Source: Mycolicibacter hiberniae (GTDB taxonomy: Bacteria; Actinomycetota; Actinomycetes; Mycobacteriales; Mycobacteriaceae). From it: a stretch of 64,000 bases of DNA. Made by a program: the position numbers and the translations under genes. Under the pieces are notes generated by a model, which worked only from the letters and a program-made list of their open reading frames with translations, was not told where the DNA came from and ran no database searches. Location: the NCBI RefSeq assembly GCF_010729485.1, contig NZ_AP022609.1, positions 4,278,001 through 4,342,000 on the forward strand. The letters are read 5' to 3'. Below, one piece after another: positions 1 through 8,540 of this stretch (position 1 is the stretch's first letter; each line of letters starts with the position of its first letter).

Positions 1-2
1 GG

Positions 3-2978
3 CCGATCGCCAACATCGCGATCCATCTGTTGGACGCGGCGGGAAACCCGGTTCCGGTGGGAGTCCCCGGTGAACTGCACATCGGCGGCGTGGGCGTCGC
101 CCGCGGCTACCTGAACAGGCCCGAGGCCACTGCAGCGGCGTTTCGCGCCGACCCATTCGGCGCTCAGCCCGCCGAGGGCAGTCCGCCGCCGCTGCTCTAC
201 CGCACCGGCGACCTGGCCCGCTATCGGCGCGACGGCAACATCGAGTACCTGGGCCGGCATGACGACCAGGTGAAGATCAACGGCTTCCGGATCGAGCTCG
301 GCGAGGTGGAGGCCGCGCTGGCGCGCCACCCGGGGATCGCCGAGAACGCTGTGGTGGCCCGCAAAGACGCCGCCGGCAACAACCAGCTGATCGCATACAT
401 CGTGCCGGTCGCGGCCGCCCCCGCCACCGCCGAGCTGCGTCGCTTCCTGCTGCAACTGGTGCCGGCGGCGATGGTTCCCGCGGTCTTCCGCACCACCGAC
501 CTGCTGCCGTTGTCGGCCAGCGGCAAGGTGGACCGCCGGGCGCTGCTCGCGCGCGACAAAGACCTCGACGCGGCGCCTGCAGAATTCGTCGCCCCGCGCG
601 ACCCGACCGAAGAGGCCCTGGCCGCGATCTGGCGCGAGGTGCTCGAGGTGGACCGGGTCGGTGTCACCGACGACTTCTTCGCCCTCGGGGGCGCCTCCAC
701 CCAGGCGCTGGAGGTCGCGGTCCGGGTCGGGGAGCTGGGGCTGGAACTGCGGCCCGAGTCGTTGTTCGTCTACGGCACCATTGCCGAGCTGGCCGAGGCA
801 TTCGGCCCGATCGGTGGCGCGGGCACGAACACGCCGGCACCTGAGCAGGACCCGGAACCGGCGACCGCCCCGGCCGGTGCCGTCGCCGCTCCCCGGCCCG
901 AACCCGCAGTCGCCGTATCGGCGCCCCAGCAGACACCGGTGCCGGCGCGCAGCCTTCCGGGACGCAACGTGGTGATCGAGAGTCTCGGTGTGTACCTGCC
1001 GCCGCGGGCGGTCTCGACCGAACAGGTACTCGCGGACTGCGTCAACGAGGTGAAGATCCCGCTGGAGCGGCTCACCGGCATCAAGAGCCGGCGGATGGCC
1101 GGCCAAGACGAATTCTCGATCGACTTGGGCCGCAAGGCGATCGCCGACTGCCTGTCCCGATCAAGCTACGCACCCGAAGAGATCGACCTGGTGATCGCCT
1201 GCAACATCTCGCGTTGCGACGGCCCGGAGCACATGTTCACCTTCGAGCCGAGCACCGCTTCGCAGCTGCGCGACCAACTTGGGCTGGCCAACGCCGTCTG
1301 CTTCGACATCAACAACGCCTGCGCAGGCATGTTCACCGGCGTCAGCGTGGCCCAGGACTTTCTCAAGACCGGCCTGGTGCGCAACGCCCTGATCGTCAGC
1401 GGCGAATACATCAGCCACATCACCGAAACCGCGCAGCAGGAAATCGAAGGGGCGATGGACCCGCGGCTGGCCTGCCTGACGGTGGGCGATGCCGGTGCGG
1501 CGGTGGTGCTCGAACTCGGGCCCAACGACCGGGTCGGTTTCCATGAGCTGGACCTGGCCACCTACAGCGAATTCGCGAAGTTGTGCATTGCCAAGGCCAC
1601 CGACGGCCCGCACGGCGGCGCCATCATGGTCACCGACTCCGTCACCCAGACCGCGATCGCGGTGAAACACTCGGTGCCCTACGTGGCGGCGGTCATGCAG
1701 CGGCACGGATGGCGTCCCGAGACTGCCGATCAGCTGCTGATGCATCAGACATCCGAGGCGTCGATCAACGACGCCATCTTGACCATCAACCGGGTGTTCG
1801 GCGCCGGTGCGGCAACTCGGGCCAACACCATCTGCAATCTCGCCGAGCGGGGAAATACCGCCACCACGACGCATTTCGTTGCGCTGTATGACTACATCAA
1901 CGCCGGGCGGATCAACTCCGGTGACAACGTGGTGCTGTCCATAACCGGCTCGGGCCAGACCATCGGCAGCGGTCTCTACACCTTTGACGACCTGCCCGAC
2001 CGGATGCGCCGCGCCGGTACCGGCCAGTCCGGCCACGGTGCGCGGCCGGGCCGTTCCGCCGGTGGCCGCCGGGAGCTTCCGGCAACCCCGCGGGTGCGGA
2101 TCGAGGGCATCGGCACCGCCCCGCACGCGGCGGGGACGCCCAGCTCCATCCAATTCGCCGTCGACGCGGCCCGCGCCTGCCTGCAGGACAGCGGCGTCGA
2201 GCGGACCGAGGTCGGCCTGGTGATTCACGCCGGCATCTATCGGGATGACTTCCTCAGTGAGCCGGCGGTCGCCACCCTGGTCGCCGGCGAAGTCGGCATC
2301 AACGCCGAGCCGGAGTCCGCGGACGCGGCGAAGACTTTCGCGTTCGACGTCCTCAACGGAGCGGTCGGCTTCCTCAACGGCTGCCACATGGCGGCCGGCA
2401 TGATCGGCGCCGGCCGGACCGCGCACGCCATGGTGCTGGCCTCCGAAGTGGAGAACAACACCCCGGACAGCGGCTACGCGCGCAACGGCATCGCCGAGAC
2501 CGGCTCGGGGATCATGCTCAGCCCCAGCCCCGGTCCGGAGGGCTTCGGCCGGTTCGTCTTCGGCCACCACCCGGAGCACCGGGCCGCCCTGGTCACCTAT
2601 ACCCAGGAACGCGACGGCCGGACCTGGCTGCGGGTGGACCGCGACCCGAACCTGGCCGCCATCTACGTGAGCTGCCTGCCGGGCACGGTCAAGGAGCTGT
2701 TGATGCTGGAGGGTCTGGAGCCCGCGGACATCGCACTGGTGCTCCCGCCCTATCTGCCCGGAGCTGCCCTCGATGAGCTGGCCGCGCACATCGGTGTGGA
2801 CAGGTCGCGGTTCCTCGATCTGGCGGCGCACGGCCAGACCAGTGACCCGTTCACCTCGACACTGCCCTACCAGATCTCCGAGGCCCGGCAGCGCGGGCTG
2901 GTCAAGCCCGGGGACGTGGCGCTGATCATGGCGGTCGGCTCGGGTGTCGAGGTCGGTTGCACGACCTACCGGTTCTGA
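3..2978 (+). CDS. NRPS-type A-PCP protein fused to two KAS III-like domains (5' truncated)
   Basis: The gene enters from the left edge; the frame is open from base 3 and 991 residues are visible. The visible part starts late in an NRPS adenylation domain: core motifs YRTGDLARY (about 204-230), GRHDDQVKINGFRIELGE (about 252-305) and SGKVDRR with the catalytic Lys (about 520). A carrier domain follows with LGGAS, its phosphopantetheine Ser at codon 696-698. After a Pro/Ala linker (about 800-960) comes a KAS III (FabH)-like domain with Cys in NACAGM (codon 1320-1322), His in LMHQT (1743-1745) and Asn in RGNTAT (1854-1856). A second KAS III-like domain (about 2090-2978) has Ala (2361-2363), Pro and Gln at those positions, so it should be inactive. 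By family logic it activates an amino or other acid, loads it on the carrier and condenses it with an acyl group. The product is unknown. Confidence 0.88.
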   Translation, partial: PIANIAIHLLDAAGNPVPVGVPGELHIGGVGVARGYLNRPEATAAAFRADPFGAQPAEGSPPPLLYRTGDLARYRRDGNIEYLGRHDDQVKINGFRIELGEVEAALARHPGIAENAVVARKDAAGNNQLIAYIVPVAAAPATAELRRFLLQLVPAAMVPAVFRTTDLLPLSASGKVDRRALLARDKDLDAAPAEFVAPRDPTEEALAAIWREVLEVDRVGVTDDFFALGGASTQALEVAVRVGELGLELRPESLFVYGTIAELAEAFGPIGGAGTNTPAPEQDPEPATAPAGAVAAPRPEPAVAVSAPQQTPVPARSLPGRNVVIESLGVYLPPRAVSTEQVLADCVNEVKIPLERLTGIKSRRMAGQDEFSIDLGRKAIADCLSRSSYAPEEIDLVIACNISRCDGPEHMFTFEPSTASQLRDQLGLANAVCFDINNACAGMFTGVSVAQDFLKTGLVRNALIVSGEYISHITETAQQEIEGAMDPRLACLTVGDAGAAVVLELGPNDRVGFHELDLATYSEFAKLCIAKATDGPHGGAIMVTDSVTQTAIAVKHSVPYVAAVMQRHGWRPETADQLLMHQTSEASINDAILTINRVFGAGAATRANTICNLAERGNTATTTHFVALYDYINAGRINSGDNVVLSITGSGQTIGSGLYTFDDLPDRMRRAGTGQSGHGARPGRSAGGRRELPATPRVRIEGIGTAPHAAGTPSSIQFAVDAARACLQDSGVERTEVGLVIHAGIYRDDFLSEPAVATLVAGEVGINAEPESADAAKTFAFDVLNGAVGFLNGCHMAAGMIGAGRTAHAMVLASEVENNTPDSGYARNGIAETGSGIMLSPSPGPEGFGRFVFGHHPEHRAALVTYTQERDGRTWLRVDRDPNLAAIYVSCLPGTVKELLMLEGLEPADIALVLPPYLPGAALDELAAHIGVDRSRFLDLAAHGQTSDPFTSTLPYQISEARQRGLVKPGDVALIMAVGSGVEVGCTTYRF

Positions 2979-2982
2979 TCCG

Positions 2983-3972
2983 ATGCGCGCATTGGTCACC
3001 GGGGGAACCGGTTTCGTCGGCTCGAACCTGGTAGCCGCGCTGCTGCGGCGCGGTATCGAGGTGCGGGTGCTGCGGCGCTCGAGTTCGCCGCTGGCCGCCC
3101 TGGCGGGCTTGGACTGCGAAACTCGGGTCGGCGACGTCAACGACGGTGTCGACGCCCTGACCGAGGCGATGGCCGACTGCGATTGGGTGTTCCACACCGC
3201 CGCGATCTCGGACTACTGGCGCTACCGAACCCAGACCCGGCTCTACCGCACCAATGTCGATGGCACCCGCGACATGGCGGCCGCCGCTGCGCGGGCCGAG
3301 GTGAAGCGATTTGTCTTCACCAGTTCTCTTGCAGCACTGGGCGTCCCGGAGCGCGGCCGCCACCTGGTCGAGTCCGACGAATTCAATATCCGTCCGCGGC
3401 AGTTCCCCTACGGGCACAGCAAGCATCTGGCCGAGGCCGAACTGGGCAAGGCCGTCGCCGCCGGTCTGCCCGCGGTGATCGTCAATCCGTCGGTGGTGAT
3501 CGGGCCCCGCGACGTCCACCGGATCGCCAGCGCGATGCTGGTCCAGGCCCAGCAGGGCCGGCTGTGGTTCGCCGCTCCCGGCGGCACCAACTTCGTCTCG
3601 GTCGATGACGTGGTAGCCGGGCATATCGCGGCCGCGGAGCATGGCCAGATCGGCCAGCGGTACATCCTCGGCGGGGAGAACCTGTTGTTCCGTGAGGTTT
3701 TCGGTGCCGCCAACGAGCTCTTCGGCCGGCGCCCACCGTCGGTGGTGCTGCCGCGCTGGCTGCTTCCGGTGGCAGCCGCCGGGGTCAGCGTCGCCCGGAC
3801 CGTCGTGGGTCCGCGGTTGCCGATCGATGCCCGCCAGATGCGCCTGTCCACCGCGGAGATCTACGCCGATGCCACCAAATCCCGCACGGAGCTGGGCGTG
3901 CCGTTCACGCCGTTCACGACCGCGCTGCGCGCCGGCTACCAGTGGTACCGCGACAACGGCTATCTGGACTAG
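2983..3972 (+). CDS. NAD(P)-dependent extended SDR (epimerase/dehydratase or 3-keto reductase type)
   Basis: A 329-residue extended short-chain dehydrogenase. The N-terminal nucleotide-binding motif is GGTGFVGSN and the catalytic YxxxK is YGHSK. The ATG at 2983 lies 4 bases after the stop of the KAS III fusion, and the protein begins with the usual MRALVTGG, so the longer in-frame start inside the upstream gene is rejected. The close spacing indicates one transcript with the assembly-line protein. The family includes sugar epimerases (HpnA type) and OleD/NltD-type reductases that reduce beta-keto intermediates made by thiolase-superfamily partners. Next to a ketosynthase the reductase role is attractive, but that is inference from context. 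Confidence 0.88.
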   Translation: MRALVTGGTGFVGSNLVAALLRRGIEVRVLRRSSSPLAALAGLDCETRVGDVNDGVDALTEAMADCDWVFHTAAISDYWRYRTQTRLYRTNVDGTRDMAAAAARAEVKRFVFTSSLAALGVPERGRHLVESDEFNIRPRQFPYGHSKHLAEAELGKAVAAGLPAVIVNPSVVIGPRDVHRIASAMLVQAQQGRLWFAAPGGTNFVSVDDVVAGHIAAAEHGQIGQRYILGGENLLFREVFGAANELFGRRPPSVVLPRWLLPVAAAGVSVARTVVGPRLPIDARQMRLSTAEIYADATKSRTELGVPFTPFTTALRAGYQWYRDNGYLD

Positions 3973-4146
3973 CAGCTAGCCGGGCCGCCCTCCGCGTTCG
4001 ACGGCTGATGCGTGGCCACCCTGGGCATATTGGCATGCCGCCTGCAACTGGTATGGACGCGAGGTTATAAAGTTCCGACACAGTCGACTTATCGGGAAAG
4101 GGGTCTCAGCTGTGTGCCCGGGGTGTAAATCGGTGGAGCCGTTGCC

Positions 4147-6198
4147 GTGAGTTCACGGCGCGCATACCCGTGGCCTGCGGCGAAGCCCGAGAGCAGCACC
4201 ACGGATCGACGGCCGCGGGGCATGCAGCCGGCCGAGCTGGCGCAGGCCGCCATGACCGCGGCGCTGATGGCCGGCATCGCGATCGTCTCGATCGTCCTGC
4301 CGGGTGCGGTGGTGTTGGCATGGATGGGTGCGGTGCCCATGGGAGTGCTGAGCTACCGGCACCGTCTGCGCGCCGCGGGTGCGGCGTTTGCCGTCAGTTG
4401 TCTGATCAGTTTCATGATCGCCGGTTTCGGGGCCATGGTGGCGGCGGGGACAGCGGCCTACATGGGCGTGATCACCGGCCGGGTCAGGCGCTACGGCCGC
4501 GGTGTGCCGACGCTGTTGGCCGTCGCAGCCGGGTGGGGCGTCGTGATGTCCGGAATCACCTTGGGGTTCTTCGCGGCAATGGCCCAGATGCGTGAGGTGC
4601 TCTTGAACACCTTGGCCGCCAACGCCGGTGGGCTCGCGGCGCTGCTGCACAACGTCCCCGTGCTCGGCGGGGCCGCCGCGAGTCTGGATTCCGCCATGGC
4701 GGGGTGGCGGGCGCACTGGGTCGTGTTCCTCGGAATCTCGGTCTGGCTCATCGTCATCTTCGGCACGTCCTTCGGCTGGCGGGTGCTCGCCCCCGTCCTG
4801 CGCCGACTCGAGGCGGTCACGGACCTCTCGCCGGCGAACCTGCTGCCGTTTGCCCCCGACGAGGGCGCCCCCGGCCCGCTGCCGGTCGTCTTGACCGATG
4901 TCGGCTACCGGTACCCGGGCGCCGAACACGATGCCTTGGCCCCGATCAGCATGCGCGTCGATGTCGGCGCCCATGTCGCGGTCACCGGTGCCAACGGCTC
5001 GGGGAAATCCACCCTGATGCGCATCCTGGCAGGCCTGCCGCCGACCACCGGGACCGTCGAACGACCCGCCGGCGTCGGCCTCGGCCGCTCCGGCGGTACC
5101 GCGCTGGTCTTCCAGCACCCGGAGAGTCAGGTGTTGGGTATGCGGGTCCGCGACGACGTCGTGTGGGGCCTGACAGCCGACCGGGACGTCGACGTCGAGA
5201 GCCTGCTCGAGGAAGTGGGCTTGGGCGGCATGGGCGCTCGCGACACCACCGGGCTGTCGGGCGGGGAACTGCAGCGGCTCGCGGTGGCCTCGGCGCTCGC
5301 CCGCGAGCCGGCGCTGCTGATCGCCGACGAGGTGACGACCATGGTCGACCAAGCCGGCCGGCAGCGGTTGCTGAGTGTCCTGGACGGTCTGACCGGGCAC
5401 CACCGTCTGGGGCTGGTGCACATCACCCATTACCCGGCCGAAGCCGGCACCGCCGACCAGGTGGTCGCCATCGGCAACGGCGAGCGCGAAGCCGCCCGCA
5501 TCGAGCCACAACCCGGCCCCGCCCCCGAACGCGGCAGGGAGACGATTCTCGACGTCCGCGATGTGTCATTCGACTACGCCGCAGGCACGCCGTGGTCCAC
5601 GCCAGTCCTGCGCAACGTCTCGTTCCGGGTGGCCGCCGGCGACGGCGTCCTGCTCTACGGCGCCAACGGCTCGGGCAAGTCCACGTTGGCCTGGATCATG
5701 GCGGGGCTGCTGGAACCGTCGTCGGGCAGCTGCCTGCTCGACGGACGCCCTGCCGCCGAACAGGTGGGTGCGGTCGCGTTGTGTTTCCAGGCCGCGCGGC
5801 TGCAACTGCTGCGCGGCCATGCCGGTGCGGCGGTGGCCGCGCTGGCGGGGTGGGCGGTCACCGACACCGAGCGCATCCACCGTGCACTGGCCTCGGTCGG
5901 CCTGGATGCCGCGCTGGCCGACATGCTGATCGATCGGCTCAGCGGAGGACAGTTGCGCCGGCTCGCGCTGGCCGGACTGCTGGCACGTTCCCCGCGCCTG
6001 CTCATCCTCGACGAACCGCTGGCCGGTCTGGACGTCGACGCCCAGTCCGATCTCATCGACCTGCTCGTCGGGATCCGCAACCAAGGGCAGGCCATCGTGG
6101 TGATCTCGCACGACACTGACAGCATGGCGCGACTGTGTCCCCGCACCCTGTGTCTGGAACCCGCAACCCCGGCGAGCGCCCGAACGGAGCAGCCGTGA
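4147..6198 (+). CDS. ECF-type ABC transporter: membrane domain fused to two ATPase domains (Rv2326c-like)
   Basis: A 683-residue protein. Residues 30-220 hold five or six hydrophobic segments resembling an ECF membrane component. Two complete ABC ATPase modules follow, as in EcfA1/EcfA2. Module one has Walker A GANGSGKST near residue 281, signature LSGGELQR and Walker B LLIADE. Module two has Walker A near residue 505, signature LSGGQLRR and Walker B LLILDE. The GTG at 4147 is the first reasonable start after a 174-base gap. The EcfT gene overlaps its 3' end by 4 bases. The architecture matches M. tuberculosis Rv2326c. ECF systems import vitamins or metals; the substrate is not visible here, and I recognise no riboswitch in the upstream gap. 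Confidence 0.87.
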   Translation: MSSRRAYPWPAAKPESSTTDRRPRGMQPAELAQAAMTAALMAGIAIVSIVLPGAVVLAWMGAVPMGVLSYRHRLRAAGAAFAVSCLISFMIAGFGAMVAAGTAAYMGVITGRVRRYGRGVPTLLAVAAGWGVVMSGITLGFFAAMAQMREVLLNTLAANAGGLAALLHNVPVLGGAAASLDSAMAGWRAHWVVFLGISVWLIVIFGTSFGWRVLAPVLRRLEAVTDLSPANLLPFAPDEGAPGPLPVVLTDVGYRYPGAEHDALAPISMRVDVGAHVAVTGANGSGKSTLMRILAGLPPTTGTVERPAGVGLGRSGGTALVFQHPESQVLGMRVRDDVVWGLTADRDVDVESLLEEVGLGGMGARDTTGLSGGELQRLAVASALAREPALLIADEVTTMVDQAGRQRLLSVLDGLTGHHRLGLVHITHYPAEAGTADQVVAIGNGEREAARIEPQPGPAPERGRETILDVRDVSFDYAAGTPWSTPVLRNVSFRVAAGDGVLLYGANGSGKSTLAWIMAGLLEPSSGSCLLDGRPAAEQVGAVALCFQAARLQLLRGHAGAAVAALAGWAVTDTERIHRALASVGLDAALADMLIDRLSGGQLRRLALAGLLARSPRLLILDEPLAGLDVDAQSDLIDLLVGIRNQGQAIVVISHDTDSMARLCPRTLCLEPATPASARTEQP

Positions 6199-6968
6199 GC
6201 CGCCGGCCGCTGATGCTGATGCGCCCCGTGCCCGGGACCTCGCCGATTCATGCGCTGTGGGCCGGTACGAAACTTATTGCTGTACTGGCGATATCGGCAC
6301 TCCTGACGATCAAGCCGACATGGCCGGTCATCGGTTTGGTGGTGCTTCTGGTAGGGATCACCGCCGCCCTGGCCGGCATCTCGCCGCGCTGCATCCCGTC
6401 GATACCCCGCGGGATATGGGGGATCCTCGCCGTGGGCAGCCTACTGACGATCGCCAACGGCGGCGGCCCGCAGATCACGCTCGGGTCCCACGCCGTCGGG
6501 GTGGGCGGGTTCCTGGACTTCATGCGCATCACGGCTCTGGGGGTGGCCCTGCTCAGCCTCGGCGCGGTGACCTCGTGGACGACGCATGTGGCCGATATCG
6601 CCCCGGCGGTCGCGCTGATCTTGCGGCCGCTGCGCATCGTGCGGCTGCCCGTCGAGGACTGGGCGGTCACGGCGTCGCTGGCCTTTCGGATGTTTCCGAT
6701 GCTGGCCGAAGAATTCCGGCTGCTCTCGGCGGCGCGCCGTCTGCAGCCGCCGCAACCGCAGAAGCTGTCGCGCCGCGCCGAACTGGTCAATCTGTCCACC
6801 GCCGCCATGGTTGTCTCGCTGCGCCGCGCAACGGAGATGGGTGAGGCCATCACCGCGCGCGGCGGCGTCGGCCGCATCGCGGCCCAACCGCAGCCGCCCG
6901 GATGGCGTGATGCGCTCGCGGTGACGGTGCTCGCCGGGACGCTAGCGCTCGCTGTGCTGCTCGGCTGA
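6195..6968 (+). CDS. Energy-coupling factor transporter transmembrane protein EcfT (Rv2325c-like)
   Basis: A 257-residue membrane protein of the EcfT/CbiQ family with four or five hydrophobic segments. The C-terminal coupling helices carry the Ala-Arg-Gly motif (in MGEAITARGG) that contacts the ATPases. The GTG start at 6195 shares a GTGA overlap with the stop of the fused membrane-ATPase gene, so the two are translationally coupled and together form a transporter. The longer frame starting at 6135 would lie inside the upstream gene and is rejected. The 3' end overlaps the convergent amidase gene by 27 bases. Confidence 0.88.
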   Translation: MSRRPLMLMRPVPGTSPIHALWAGTKLIAVLAISALLTIKPTWPVIGLVVLLVGITAALAGISPRCIPSIPRGIWGILAVGSLLTIANGGGPQITLGSHAVGVGGFLDFMRITALGVALLSLGAVTSWTTHVADIAPAVALILRPLRIVRLPVEDWAVTASLAFRMFPMLAEEFRLLSAARRLQPPQPQKLSRRAELVNLSTAAMVVSLRRATEMGEAITARGGVGRIAAQPQPPGWRDALAVTVLAGTLALAVLLG

Positions 6969-8450
6969 GCGCACCGCTGCCGCCGACGGCATACCGTCGT
7001 AGAGTCCGGCCTGCGACAGCAGCGATTCGGTGGGTGGACGACGCTGCGCCCAGGGCGCAACCGACTCGATCTCCGCGGCCAGCGAAACCAGAGTGGCTTC
7101 GTCGTTGGCCCGCGCCACCAGATGCACCGCTTCGGGCAGGCCGTCGGACGAGATCCCGGTCGGAATCGACATGGCGGGCTGACCGCTGTAGCACTGGGGA
7201 AAGGTGAACGGGATGAACTTGAGCATCCGCAGCATGGCGCGGGTCGGTCCGAGGCCCTCGAAATAGCCCACCCGCACCGGGGGAATCGCCAGCACTGGGG
7301 TCATCAGAAGGTCGACGTCGGCGATCGGGCGCTGCGAGCGGGCGGTGATCCGGGGTTCGGCCGAGACGGCCCAGCGGGCCAGCCAATCCGGAACCAGCCT
7401 GCTGGTCCGGGCCTCGGCCTGCATACGCCGTTCCAGCAGTTCGGTTTTCGGTAGTCGTTCGACTTCGTGGGCGAAGCCGTTCATGAAGAGGGCAAGCACC
7501 GCGGCGATACCCGTCACCGGATAGACGGGATCGCGCTCGATGACCTCATGGCCCAGCGACCGCAACAGCTCCGCGGTCGCGAGAACCGGGCGGCGGACCT
7601 CGTCACTGACCGCCACCGGGACCACCGGCTTGAACGACATCGCGATCCGCAAGCGGCGCGGCGGCGTCAGCAGCGCCTCGGTCAGCGGCGGTGCCGGCGG
7701 CGGCGAAGCGATCTCGTCGTCGGGTTCGGGGCCGGTCATCGCGTCGTGCAGCAAGGCCGCGTCGATGACGCTGCGAGCCAGCGGCCCGATGTGGTTGAGG
7801 CCGTGGAACCGGTAGGCCCGTTCCGGCGACTCCTTGGTGCTGATGCGGCCGCGCTGGCCCTTCAGCCCGACCAGCCCGCAGCACGCGGCCGGAATGCGAA
7901 CCGAGCCGCCGCTGTCACTGCCGGTGGCGCCGGGCACCATCCCCGCGGCGACGGCGGCCGCCGAACCGCCGCTGGAGCCTCCCGGGGTGCGGTAGAGATC
8001 CCACGGGTTGCGGGTCACCCCCCAGGTCGCCGATTCGCTCACCGGGTAGGCGCCGAACTCCGACAGGTGGGTTTTGCCGATGATCACCGCGCCGGCAGAA
8101 CGCAGCCGGCGCACCGCGGCGCTGTCGGTGCTGGCGGGGCCGACGTCAATCCCGGTGCCGCACATCGACGAAACGCCCGCAACATCGGTGTCGTCTTTGA
8201 TCGCGATCGGTACGCCGGCCAGCGGCAGCGCTTCCCCGGCAGCCAGTCGCTGCTCCACGCGTGCGGCTTCGGCCATCGCCCGGTCACCCAACACGGTGCG
8301 GAACACATTCAAAACGGGGTCCAGGCTGGCGATCCGGTCCAGATACAGCGCCACCAACTCGCGCGGCGAGACCTCGCGCGCACGCACCAACTGCGCCAAA
8401 CGCGCGACGCCTGCGAAAACCAACTCCTCATCGTGCGCGGCAGACATCAT
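6942..8450 (-). CDS. Amidase (amidase-signature family)
   Basis: A 502-residue amidase hydrolysing an amide to acid and ammonia. The Ser-cisSer-Lys triad is visible: Lys in AIKDDTDV, cis-Ser in [14 protein letters not shown], and the nucleophile in [12 protein letters not shown]. Two adjacent ATG codons (8448-8450 and 8445-8447) follow the purine-rich GGGGAAAGGA, which fixes the start; upstream in-frame codons lack such a site. It lies 90 bases downstream of the flavoprotein gene on the same strand and probably shares its transcript. M. tuberculosis has several paralogues (amiA2, amiB2, amiC, amiD); I cannot say which is closest. Confidence 0.9.
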   Translation of the reverse strand: MMSAAHDEELVFAGVARLAQLVRAREVSPRELVALYLDRIASLDPVLNVFRTVLGDRAMAEAARVEQRLAAGEALPLAGVPIAIKDDTDVAGVSSMCGTGIDVGPASTDSAAVRRLRSAGAVIIGKTHLSEFGAYPVSESATWGVTRNPWDLYRTPGGSSGGSAAAVAAGMVPGATGSDSGGSVRIPAACCGLVGLKGQRGRISTKESPERAYRFHGLNHIGPLARSVIDAALLHDAMTGPEPDDEIASPPPAPPLTEALLTPPRRLRIAMSFKPVVPVAVSDEVRRPVLATAELLRSLGHEVIERDPVYPVTGIAAVLALFMNGFAHEVERLPKTELLERRMQAEARTSRLVPDWLARWAVSAEPRITARSQRPIADVDLLMTPVLAIPPVRVGYFEGLGPTRAMLRMLKFIPFTFPQCYSGQPAMSIPTGISSDGLPEAVHLVARANDEATLVSLAAEIESVAPWAQRRPPTESLLSQAGLYDGMPSAAAVRSAEQHSER

Positions 8451-8540
8451 GGCGTCCTTTCCCCCGCGGACAACAATACCCAGAACGCGGGGGCTCAACC
8501 GTGCGTCGGTGTTGGCGACACACGAAAGAACTGCTGAGGG

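Noticed and set aside
1161..3197. Long minus-strand frame opposite the KAS III domains
   Set aside because: It is antisense to well-supported coding sequence and its product shows no family features.
3973..4146. Vitamin riboswitch before the ECF transporter
   Set aside because: No cobalamin, TPP or FMN box pattern could be recognised by eye; only a purine-rich GGGAAAGGGG stands out.
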